Source: Candidatus Aminicenantes bacterium UBA2199 (GTDB lineage Bacteria > Acidobacteriota > Aminicenantia > UBA2199). From it: DNA of 33,162 nucleotides. Both the position numbers and the translations under genes were made by a program. This document shows, one piece after another, positions 22,152 to 28,761 of this stretch. The DNA lies in the NCBI GenBank assembly GCA_002327965.1, contig DCVB01000113.1:960-34121 (forward strand). The letters are read 5' to 3'. How positions within the stretch are numbered: the stretch's first letter is position 1; the number at the start of each line of letters is the position of its first letter. The notes beneath the pieces are model-generated. The model made no database searches, was not told the origin of the DNA, and saw only the letters and a program-made list of their open reading frames with translations.

Positions 22152-24368
22152 ATGCTGAAAAAACTCGGCAAACTGGACATCGTCATTCTTGTTTCCGCCG
22201 CCTTGACCTTGATCTCCCTGCTGATCTTTTCCAAGAGCACGTTCAGGTTCTTCTTGTGGCTGACCATTGTCCTGGGCGCGGCGAAATTGATGGCCTACCT
22301 GAACGTCTACCGCAAGGAAGTATACTCCAAGCTGGGCAAGCTGGACGCCGCCATCCTCTCCCTGGCCCTGATCGCCCTCTTCTCGTTCTTCTTCTTCTCG
22401 AAGGGGACTTACAAGTTCTTCCTGTGGCTGGCCGTCATCCTGGCCGTCATCCGCCTGCTGGGCATCCTGCGCCGGAGGCTGCTGTGGAAGATCCGCAACC
22501 GCCTGATCATCGCCTCGCTGTTCTTCATCGTCACCCCCATCGTGCTGATCACCGTCTTCTACTACCTGATCGCCAACATCGTCATCTACCAGTACAACTC
22601 GGCCATCTTCGGCAACCTGCTGCGCAACGACATCCAGAGCTACGGCGAGTTCGCCGACTACTGCCTGGACCTGGCCGACGAGCAGCGCATCCTGGCGGAG
22701 GTGGAGCGCTTCCAGCGCCGCCGCACCCCTTTCATGAACCTGGTTTTTTCCCGGGAGCGCGGGGGCAGGCTGGAGCCCTTCTTCGTCTATCCCGAGGATT
22801 TCACCAAAAAAGTGCCTGATCTGAACGGCCTGCTGGCCGGCTTCAAGGAAGGCTTCCTCAAGTCCGGCGGCGTCCTGTACCACGGCGTTCAGCGCCGTAA
22901 GGGAGGGTTCGCCGCCCTGATCGTCGAAACGATGAACCAGGAGCTGTTCGATGCCATGCCGCCCATCGGCGACTTCAAGGTGATGTTCATGGGCGCCGGG
23001 GGCAATGTCATCGGCACGAACTCGGGCGGCGGGGTGACCGTGAGCCTCGAGGGGAACGAGGGCGTCGCCTTCGAGAAGTACCACTTCCCCTTCCCCTTCA
23101 CCTTCCGCTTCTGGGACTACGACGAGCTCAAGAAGGGCAAGCCGGCGCTGAAATTCAACATGTTCCTGCTGATCAACGATTACTCCAAGATCCTGCAGAA
23201 GCTGAAGACATCCGACCGCCCGGCCGTGCTGGAGAAGCAGATCCGCGCCCTGGAAAAGGAGATCCATGCCGGCGGCGCCCCCGAGGATCTCCACGCCAAG
23301 AGCCAAAAGCTGGACGAGCTGAACAAGGAGCTGCAGGTCCTGAGGAAGAGCGACAGCCAGGCGGGGGTGTTCCCCATCTCGACGCTGGTGCGCTTCATGA
23401 TCGGCCTGTTCGGCTTCTTCATCGTCGTCTCCTTCCTCATCGGTTTCCGCATGATCCGCGTCATCACCAAGGCGGTCAACGAGCTGACCAAGGCCACGGA
23501 AAAGATCCGCCGCGGCGACTTCAGCCACCGCATCCGCCTCAAGTCCCACGAGCAGATGCACTTCCTGGCCGAATCCTTCAACGACATGGCCTCGGGCATC
23601 GGCCGGCTGCTGACCGAGGAGAAGGAGAAGCAGCGGCTGGAGGAGGAGCTGCGCATCGCCCGCGGCATCCAGCTCCGGCTGCTGCCGCCCGACCATTTCG
23701 CCTGCCCCGAGTTCGACATCGCCGCCGTCAACATCCCGGCCACCGAGATCGCCGGCGACTATTTCGACTACTTCCACACGCCGGGCAGCTTCCTGTCGGT
23801 GCTGGTGGCCGACGTCTCGGGCAAGGGCGCCCAGGCCGCCTTCTACATGGCCGAGCTGAAGGGGATCATGAACTGCCTGCAGAAATCGGGCAGGGAGCCG
23901 GCGGCCATCCTGAACGAATGCAACCTCAGCCTGCAGAACTCCTTTGAAAAGGTCACCTTCATCACCGTCAACCTGGTGCGCTTCGACCTCAAGGCGAAGA
24001 ACCTGATCTTCTCCCGCTCCGGCCATACGCCGGCCCTGTTCTATCGCTCCGGGACCGGCGAGTGCCAGGAGCTGGCCCCGCGCGGCATGGCCCTGGGGCT
24101 GACCAACTTCACGGAAGAGGGGATCGAAGAGCTGCGCCTGCCATACCAGGCCGGCGACATCCTCTTCTTCTTCTCCGACGGCCTGTCGGAGATCATGGAC
24201 GACGAGGAAAGGATGCTGGGCGTCGGCGAGCTGAAGCGGCTGCTGGTCGCGAACGCCGCGCTGACGGCGCTGGAGATCAAGGAGAAGCTGCTAGCCCGGG
24301 CCATCGAGTTCTCGGCCGGCCGCGCCAACGCCGACGACCTGACCTTCGTGGTCATGAAAGTCCGCTAG
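22152..24368 (+). CDS. Membrane SpoIIE-type PP2C phosphatase with HAMP domain
   Basis: 738 residues. The N-terminus has two copies of a membrane hairpin (KLGKLD... at residues 4-48 and again at 60-106), a further membrane helix (~117-142), a likely extracytoplasmic region to ~415, a helix at ~418-436, a HAMP-like linker (ITKAVNELTKATEKIRRGDF...), and a C-terminal SpoIIE/RsbU-type phosphatase domain (IARGIQLRLLP, TEIAGDYFDYF, VADVSGKGAQAAFYM, FFSDGLSEI, ADDLTFVVMKV). The family dephosphorylates anti-sigma antagonists in partner-switching; no partner is encoded nearby. No ribosome binding site precedes ATG 22152. RNase III starts 4 nt after its stop. Confidence 0.88.
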   Translation: MLKKLGKLDIVILVSAALTLISLLIFSKSTFRFFLWLTIVLGAAKLMAYLNVYRKEVYSKLGKLDAAILSLALIALFSFFFFSKGTYKFFLWLAVILAVIRLLGILRRRLLWKIRNRLIIASLFFIVTPIVLITVFYYLIANIVIYQYNSAIFGNLLRNDIQSYGEFADYCLDLADEQRILAEVERFQRRRTPFMNLVFSRERGGRLEPFFVYPEDFTKKVPDLNGLLAGFKEGFLKSGGVLYHGVQRRKGGFAALIVETMNQELFDAMPPIGDFKVMFMGAGGNVIGTNSGGGVTVSLEGNEGVAFEKYHFPFPFTFRFWDYDELKKGKPALKFNMFLLINDYSKILQKLKTSDRPAVLEKQIRALEKEIHAGGAPEDLHAKSQKLDELNKELQVLRKSDSQAGVFPISTLVRFMIGLFGFFIVVSFLIGFRMIRVITKAVNELTKATEKIRRGDFSHRIRLKSHEQMHFLAESFNDMASGIGRLLTEEKEKQRLEEELRIARGIQLRLLPPDHFACPEFDIAAVNIPATEIAGDYFDYFHTPGSFLSVLVADVSGKGAQAAFYMAELKGIMNCLQKSGREPAAILNECNLSLQNSFEKVTFITVNLVRFDLKAKNLIFSRSGHTPALFYRSGTGECQELAPRGMALGLTNFTEEGIEELRLPYQAGDILFFFSDGLSEIMDDEERMLGVGELKRLLVANAALTALEIKEKLLARAIEFSAGRANADDLTFVVMKVR

Positions 24369-24372
24369 ACCG

Positions 24373-25107
24373 ATGGAGGAGCTCGAAAAGAAGCTGGGCT
24401 ACCGCTTCAAGGACCGCGAGCTGCTGCGAACCGCCCTGACCCACAAGTCTTACAACGAGGGCGGGCGCAACCACGGGCTGGACAACGAGCGGCTGGAGTT
24501 CCTGGGCGACTCGGTCATCGGCCTGGCCATCACCGACGCCGTCTACCGCCGCGGCCGCGACCTGCGCGAGGGCGACCTGGCCAAGCTGCGCGCCCACCTG
24601 GTGTCCAGCAAGGTGCTGTTCCGCGTGGCCAAGACGCTGGGCCTGGGCGGCCACCTGCTGCTGGGCCGCGGCGAGGAGAAGAACGACGGCCGGCGCAACG
24701 CCAAGATCGTCTCCTCCTGCCTGGAGGCGCTCATCGGCGCCGCCTACCTTGATTCCGGCTTCGCCGCCGCCGCCGGCATCGTCCATGAGCTGTTCCGCGA
24801 GATCCTCGACGGCCTGATCGCCGACGAGCTGCGCATCAACGACTACAAGTCGGAGCTGCAGGAGCTGATCCAGAAGCACCGCAACATCCTGCCCGTCTAC
24901 AAGGTGATGGGGGAGAGCGGCAAGCCGCCCGACACCGTGTTCCGCGTGGCCGTCTTCCTGGACGGCGCCGAGATCGGCTCGGGCTCGGGCCACAACCGCC
25001 GCGAAGCCGAGCAGGAAGCGGCATTGCTGGCTTTGCGCAATATCGGTAATTTCATCCATTTCGAAAAGTTATCCGAGACCTTCTTCGGCGAAAAGCCAAA
25101 GAACTAG
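24373..25107 (+). CDS. rnc: Ribonuclease III
   Basis: 244 residues. The endonuclease domain has ALTHKSYNEG, NERLEFLGDSVIGLAITD (the family signature with catalytic acidic residues) and CLEALIGAAYLDSGF; the C-terminal dsRNA-binding domain has DYKSELQELIQ and NRREAEQEAALLAL. It cuts double-stranded RNA in rRNA and mRNA processing. It is cotranscribed with the phosphatase. A (GTTCGAN)4 array begins 10 nt after its stop, followed by the S23-family gene. Confidence 0.96.
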   Translation: MEELEKKLGYRFKDRELLRTALTHKSYNEGGRNHGLDNERLEFLGDSVIGLAITDAVYRRGRDLREGDLAKLRAHLVSSKVLFRVAKTLGLGGHLLLGRGEEKNDGRRNAKIVSSCLEALIGAAYLDSGFAAAAGIVHELFREILDGLIADELRINDYKSELQELIQKHRNILPVYKVMGESGKPPDTVFRVAVFLDGAEIGSGSGHNRREAEQEAALLALRNIGNFIHFEKLSETFFGEKPKN

Positions 25108-25117
25108 GAAGAGGCAG

Positions 25118-25149
25118 GTTCGATGTTCGAAGTTCGAAGTTCGAAGTTG
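25118..25149 (+). repeat. 32-nt array (GTTCGAN)x4 + GTTG, left arm
   Basis: GTTCGAT, three GTTCGAA and GTTG. Starts 10 nt after the rnc stop. Its reverse-complement type occurs twice at 25613-25690; the four-helix-bundle gene lies between. Confidence 0.9.
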
Positions 25150-25171
25150 TAAGAAAAAGACCTAATCGTAC

Positions 25172-25537
25172 TTATTTTTTTCTTGGATTGGCTTTTAAGT
25201 AGCTGATAAACCCATTTATAAGCCCATTGACCTTGTTTAATCGACCATGAAAACCAGTAAATGCGCTACCATCAACATAACCGATATCAGAAGCTGTATA
25301 TAGCAAGCTTTTTACTTCAGCGCATGATCCACGGGCTATGGATAAGAAATTAATGAATTCCTTATTCGTGTTTCTTTCAAATCCTTCCGCAATATTAGCC
25401 ATAATCGAAATGCCTGCTCTTTGTATCTGATCCTTAAAGCTGTAATCCCGGCAATTAGTGAATCCGGCATACAATTCCTTGACTAAGACTCTTGCCTCTT
25501 TCCAAGCTTCGATCTCTTCAAACCCAATGATTTTCAT
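25172..25537 (-). CDS. Four-helix-bundle protein of the S23/IVP family
   Basis: 121 residues. GFEEIEAWKEARVLVKELY, then DQIQRAGISIMANIAEGF, then EFINFLSIARGSCAEVKSLL and DIGYVD follow the S23 / 23S rRNA intervening-sequence protein pattern (TIGR02436-like), a small helical bundle related to Avd of diversity-generating retroelements. Its biochemical role is not settled; such ORFs lie inside stem-forming insertions of 23S rRNA cut by RNase III. Here it lies in an intergenic region, between inverted NTCGAAC arrays, next to rnc. It is much more AT-rich than its neighbours. Confidence 0.85.
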   Translation of the reverse strand: MKIIGFEEIEAWKEARVLVKELYAGFTNCRDYSFKDQIQRAGISIMANIAEGFERNTNKEFINFLSIARGSCAEVKSLLYTASDIGYVDGSAFTGFHGRLNKVNGLINGFISYLKANPRKK

Positions 25538-25599
25538 TTATAGCCTACCTTATCCAACCTGCCAGTTCGATACAACGCCTTATCCCTTAATTTCGAACT

Positions 25600-25690
25600 T
25601 ATGTCTTTTCTTCAACGTCGAACATCGAACGTCGAACGTAGAACTTATGTCTTTTCTTCAACGTCGAACGTCGAACGTCGAACGTCGAAC
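25600..25690 (-). repeat. Two CAAC + (NTCGAAC)x4 arrays, right arms
   Basis: 25613-25644: CAAC, GTCGAAC, ATCGAAC, GTCGAAC, GTAGAAC. 25659-25690: CAAC and four identical GTCGAAC. Before each array, a TTATGTCTTTTCTT linker recurs after a GAAC, so the array plus linker was duplicated as a ~46-nt unit. The second ends 5 nt before the stop of the Rho_N gene on the minus strand. Confidence 0.9.
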
Positions 25691-25695
25691 TTATT

Positions 25696-26019
25696 CTATA
25701 CTGTCGCCTTGTGGATGTTCCTTTTCTGGCGGTGGATTTGCCTGTGGCAGAACTTGATCTGCTTGCGGTCCTTGGCCTCGATGGCCTTGGCCAGCCGATC
25801 CTTCATGGCCTGGATGCGGCCCTTGACCTTGGACTTGTCGATCCCCACCACCTGGTGTTTCTCGCGCATTTCGATGTTCAGGGCCTTGCACAAAGCGACC
25901 AGGAGGTGTTCCTTGTTCATCTGCGAATGGCCCTGCACCGCCTCGTGCTCGATGCCGGCGGCGATCTCGCGCAGCTGGGCGACCGTTTTTTCCTTCAATT
26001 CAGCGTGCGTGTATGACAT
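25696..26019 (-). CDS. Small Rho_N-domain protein
   Basis: 107 residues. The N-terminal LKEKTVAQLREIAAG and the following helix resemble the Rho_N (SAP-like) domain of the termination factor Rho, a nucleic-acid-binding module of about 40 residues. The rest is basic (KSKVKGRIQAMKDRLAKAIEAKDRKQI...; RQIHRQKRNIHK) and helical. It is no Rho (no ATPase). GGAGG precedes the ATG, and a promoter lies at 26048-26076. The likely role is DNA or RNA binding; the partner is unknown. Confidence 0.75.
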   Translation of the reverse strand: MSYTHAELKEKTVAQLREIAAGIEHEAVQGHSQMNKEHLLVALCKALNIEMREKHQVVGIDKSKVKGRIQAMKDRLAKAIEAKDRKQIKFCHRQIHRQKRNIHKATV

Positions 26020-26047
26020 TAGAACCTCCGTGCTTGGAATTTTTCAT

Positions 26048-26076
26048 ATTTTATAAAAAATTGAAAATTTCCGCAA
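26048..26076 (-). promoter_or_regulatory. Sigma70-like promoter of the Rho_N gene
   Basis: Minus strand: TTGCGG, 17-nt spacer, TAAAAT; GGAGG and the ATG at 26019 follow. It lies 8 nt from the left end of the insertion sequence, which therefore spared this promoter. Confidence 0.6.
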
Positions 26077-26084
26077 CATTTCGC

Positions 26085-27536
26085 ATTGCCTCATCAAAAA
26101 TCTACTTGAAGAGGGTATCGTTGACTCATATAAAAATCTACCTGAAGCAAAACACTTATGCAAGTACCGGTTTAAGGCGATTGATAACATAAGCGGACCT
26201 CCCTTTGTGCTTCTCGTAGACCATTTTTTGCAGTTTTGCCTGTAAATTGTCGATCGATCTCTTCAACGCGAACGGGTTGAGCTGCTCGTAACTGTCTCGA
26301 AGCTTCTGTTTTCGGTCCGCGCTGATCTCTTCCAACACCAACAACCGCTGATACGGCGTTTGAGGCAGATCATATTGCTTCTTAACCCTGGCTCCAATAC
26401 GTTCTTTCCTGACCAGCTTCATCTGCGGGTGGAAGAAGTTTAAGTAGAGCCGCAAGCTGCCATACAGCTCATTGAGTACCGCCAGCTCTTCCGGACTGTC
26501 GTACCGGCTGTAGCCGACGAAGTTGCGCACGGCCGTGAAGTTCTTTTGCTCCACATGACAGTTGTCGTTCTTCTGGTAGGATCGTGATCGCGTAAAGACA
26601 AGCCCCTCCGCCTGGCAGTAGGAGAGCAGGTGCGCGTTGATGAACTCGGAGCCATTGTCCGAGTCGATCCCCTTCAGCTCAAACGGCAGCCTGGACCGGA
26701 TATCCTGCAGCGCGTCAAAAACCCAGCATTGCGCCTTGTTCCGTATCCCTTGCATATCCGTCCAGCCGCTCTTGATGTCGGTCACGTTCAGCGTGTACCC
26801 ATAGTCGCCACTGGCATGGCCGCCATCGTGACCCACCAGGTCCAGTTCCTCGAACCCCACCGCATCCTCATCCCATTCCACCCCCGTGCGGATGGCAATG
26901 TGCTTCTTGAGCAGTGTCCCGGGCTTGGTCTTGGACCGGCACTTCAACTCGTGCTTCTTTCGCTCCGAACTCAATAACCGGTCGATGGTGGGTGCGCTGA
27001 TCCGCTCCAGCTTCGCCTCGATCTTCCGCGGCACGCGCATCTCCCTGAACTGCCGAGCTTTGGCCACCATCGGCTCCAGGCAGCGCTTCAGCCTCTTGCC
27101 GCAGGGATGATCCAGTACCTCCCAGAAGCTCACCAGATACTCCCTCACGACCTCATCGTAGATCCTTGGCCTTGCCTGCCGCTGCTTCCTTACCCGCCGT
27201 TCTCCGATCACGACCACTTCCTGCCCTCCGCCCGGAAGTCGCATATGGACCGGCCGCCCCCAGTGCCGCAACAGGAATGCCGCATAATGACGGTTGTAGC
27301 CCACTCCCTGGCAAAAATCCCCCAAAATGGCACTCTTCCCACCCCGGCTCGCCCTCTGGTAGCGCCGAGCCACCTCCTTACTCAACTCTTTCCTCGTTGC
27401 CATGCTTAGCCCCATCCTCGACACCTCGCTCACCAGGCTCTTTGCCTGATGCTGAAGGCATCATTGTCCTACCTTTCGGGTAGTTTTTTACATGAGGCAA
27501 CGAATCGCCGCTCAGGTAGATTTTTAGATGAGGCAA
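26085..27536 (-). mobile_element. Insertion sequence, ~1.45 kb, with paired terminal motifs
   Basis: The left end ATTGCCTCATCAAAAATC (26085 on) and the right end, read inward, ATTGCCTCATCTAAAAATC (from 27536) form imperfect inverted repeats of ~25 bp that continue to ACTTGA / ACCTGA. A second copy of the motif lies inside each end: 26120-26147 (left) and 27473-27501 (right), 34-35 nt inward. The element contains one transposase gene. No clear target duplication was found beyond AT next to the TGCC. Confidence 0.8.
26156..27403 (-). CDS. DDE (rve-type) transposase
   Basis: 415 residues from the preferred ATG at 27403 (MATRKEL...); ATGs at 27415 and 27433 are alternatives. The catalytic core is of integrase type: ELDLVGHDGGHASG (first Asp), GIDSDNGSEFIN (second Asp) and NDNCHVEQKN (Glu). 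An N-terminal helical, basic part (KEVARRYQRAS, GYNRHYAAFLLR) is the likely DNA-binding region. The frame is intact with no frameshift. It resembles IS481-like or unclassified (ISNCY) elements; the exact family is not settled. Confidence 0.85.
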   Translation of the reverse strand: MATRKELSKEVARRYQRASRGGKSAILGDFCQGVGYNRHYAAFLLRHWGRPVHMRLPGGGQEVVVIGERRVRKQRQARPRIYDEVVREYLVSFWEVLDHPCGKRLKRCLEPMVAKARQFREMRVPRKIEAKLERISAPTIDRLLSSERKKHELKCRSKTKPGTLLKKHIAIRTGVEWDEDAVGFEELDLVGHDGGHASGDYGYTLNVTDIKSGWTDMQGIRNKAQCWVFDALQDIRSRLPFELKGIDSDNGSEFINAHLLSYCQAEGLVFTRSRSYQKNDNCHVEQKNFTAVRNFVGYSRYDSPEELAVLNELYGSLRLYLNFFHPQMKLVRKERIGARVKKQYDLPQTPYQRLLVLEEISADRKQKLRDSYEQLNPFALKRSIDNLQAKLQKMVYEKHKGRSAYVINRLKPVLA

Positions 27537-27554
27537 TATGCATTTTGCATTCTA

Positions 27555-27595
27555 AGTGATTACTGATGAGTAATTAGTGATTAGTGATTAGTAGC
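27555..27595 (+). repeat. (AGTGATN)x5 array
   Basis: AGTGATT, ACTGATG, AGTAATT, AGTGATT, AGTGATT, AGTAGC. The inverted partners lie at 27717-27844. It begins 18 nt outside the right end of the insertion sequence, so that element entered next to an array-rich gap. Confidence 0.82.
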
Positions 27596-27716
27596 CGTAA
27601 TTTGGCGAATTAAAGAGATTTCTTTTTATCATAATTCACTTGATTGCTTAAGGTTCTTACCAATCATTCAGCATTTATTACCAAGCTATCCTTTTAAACT
27701 GGCTTTTTTGGCTTCA

Positions 27717-27844
27717 AATCACGCCTCACGACTCACAAATCACGACAGTAAGCTTCTTTTTCTTTCAAATCACGACTCACGACTCACGAATCACGAATGA
27801 ATTGCTCTCTCAAATCACTACTCACTAATCACTAATCACTAATT
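27717..27844 (-). repeat. Three 32-nt A(A/C)TCAC(N) arrays
   Basis: 27717-27748: AATCACG, CCTCACG, ACTCACA, AATCACG, ACAG. 27768-27799: AATCACG, ACTCACG, ACTCACG, AATCACG, AATG. 27813-27844: AATCACT, ACTCACT, AATCACT, AATCACT, AATT. Each is 4x7+4; the seventh base is mostly G in the first two and T in the third. All are complementary in type to 27555-27589. 27596-27716 shows nothing else. Confidence 0.88.
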
Positions 27845-27895
27845 AGCGAACTTTCTTCCTTTCCCTTACGTTATTAGACCTTACGGAGGTGACAC

Positions 27896-28630
27896 ATGAT
27901 CAAAAAGCTAAAGTACCTGCTATTGGCCCTGTTATTGGCTTTCTCGGGCCTGTATTCGGCTAATTACGAACAGAAGATCAACAAATCCTTTACCCTGCCC
28001 GCTAACGGCGCACTCGAGCTGTCCAACATCAATGGCGAGATCAATATCTCCACTTCCAAGGGCGACAGCGTCGATATCCGGGCCATCAAGAAGTCCGACT
28101 ATAAAGGGGAAATCGAGAACGTCGACGTCATTTTCGACCTGTCCGGCGACAAGCTGCAGGTCAAGGTGAAGCATCTGCAGCCCAATACCCGGGCCAAGGT
28201 GGAATTCACCGTTTCGATTCCGGAAAAGCTGGCCGCGGCTTATTTCAAGTCGGTCAACGGTCGCATCGACTGCAAGGGCAAGTTCGCCGAGCTCAAGCTC
28301 AAGACCGTGAACGGCAAGGTCGGGTTCGCCGGCGAGTTCGTCTCCGCCTCCTTCAAGACCGTCAACGGCGCCATCGAAGTCTCCCAGGAGCCCCTGCTGA
28401 ACGGCGACCTTGTGGCCGAAACGGTCAACGGCGCCATCGAGATCGAGCTCAACCGCAAGTCGGCCTTCTCTGTCGAGGGGCGCACGATCAACGGCTCGAT
28501 CCGCAACGACTTCGGCGTCAGGATCGAGAAGCACCTGGTCGGCAGCTCCATGAGCGGCGACGTCAACGACGGCAAGCACAAGGTCAGGGTCGAGACGGTG
28601 AACGGAAGCATCGAGATTAAAAAAATTTAA
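27896..28630 (+). CDS. Exported DUF4097-like repeat protein
   Basis: 244 residues. A signal peptide (KKLKYLLLALLLAFSGLYS) is followed by a repetitive beta sequence in which (T/S)VNG-(A/K/R/S)-I recurs about every 18-22 residues (NINGEINI, SVNGRIDC, TVNGKVGF, TVNGAIEV, TVNGAIEI, TINGSIRN, TVNGSIEI), as in DUF4097 'putative adhesin' beta-helical proteins. Location is periplasm or cell surface. GGAGGTGA precedes the ATG. It stands alone, convergent with asnB. The function is unknown. Confidence 0.82.
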   Translation: MIKKLKYLLLALLLAFSGLYSANYEQKINKSFTLPANGALELSNINGEINISTSKGDSVDIRAIKKSDYKGEIENVDVIFDLSGDKLQVKVKHLQPNTRAKVEFTVSIPEKLAAAYFKSVNGRIDCKGKFAELKLKTVNGKVGFAGEFVSASFKTVNGAIEVSQEPLLNGDLVAETVNGAIEIELNRKSAFSVEGRTINGSIRNDFGVRIEKHLVGSSMSGDVNDGKHKVRVETVNGSIEIKKI

Positions 28631-28700
28631 TCAATATTTACTAACCCAGCCATAGATACGACGTTTCGATTTCTATTGGATAGGCAAGGTTGATGGACGA

Positions 28701-28759
28701 ACTTCACTTAAGTGCTGGCAGGTAAACCTCTTTTGATGCCAGGTCAATGCAAGTGAAGT
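28701..28759. terminator. Hairpin between convergent genes
   Basis: Outer stem ACTTCACTT (28701-28709) with AAGTGAAGT (28751-28759), inner stem CTGGCA (28715-28720) with TGCCAG (28737-28742). It lies between the DUF4097 gene and asnB, which converge, so a two-way terminator is likely, although there is no clear U-run after it. Confidence 0.45.
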
Positions 28760-28761
28760 GT

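Noticed and set aside
21970..22158. 62-codon open frame upstream of the phosphatase
   Set aside because: No ribosome binding site or family; it runs across the phosphatase promoter and start.
22038..24026. 662-codon open frame on the minus strand
   Set aside because: Antisense shadow of the SpoIIE-type phosphatase gene; its product is Gln/Asp/Gly/Leu-rich without motifs.
25118..25690. Diversity-generating retroelement
   Set aside because: The four-helix protein resembles Avd only at family level; no reverse transcriptase or template/variable repeat pair is present in the window.
26076..27545. Target-site duplication of the insertion sequence
   Set aside because: Flanks ending TTTCGCAT and beginning ATATGCAT share only AT at the junction, which is too short to claim.
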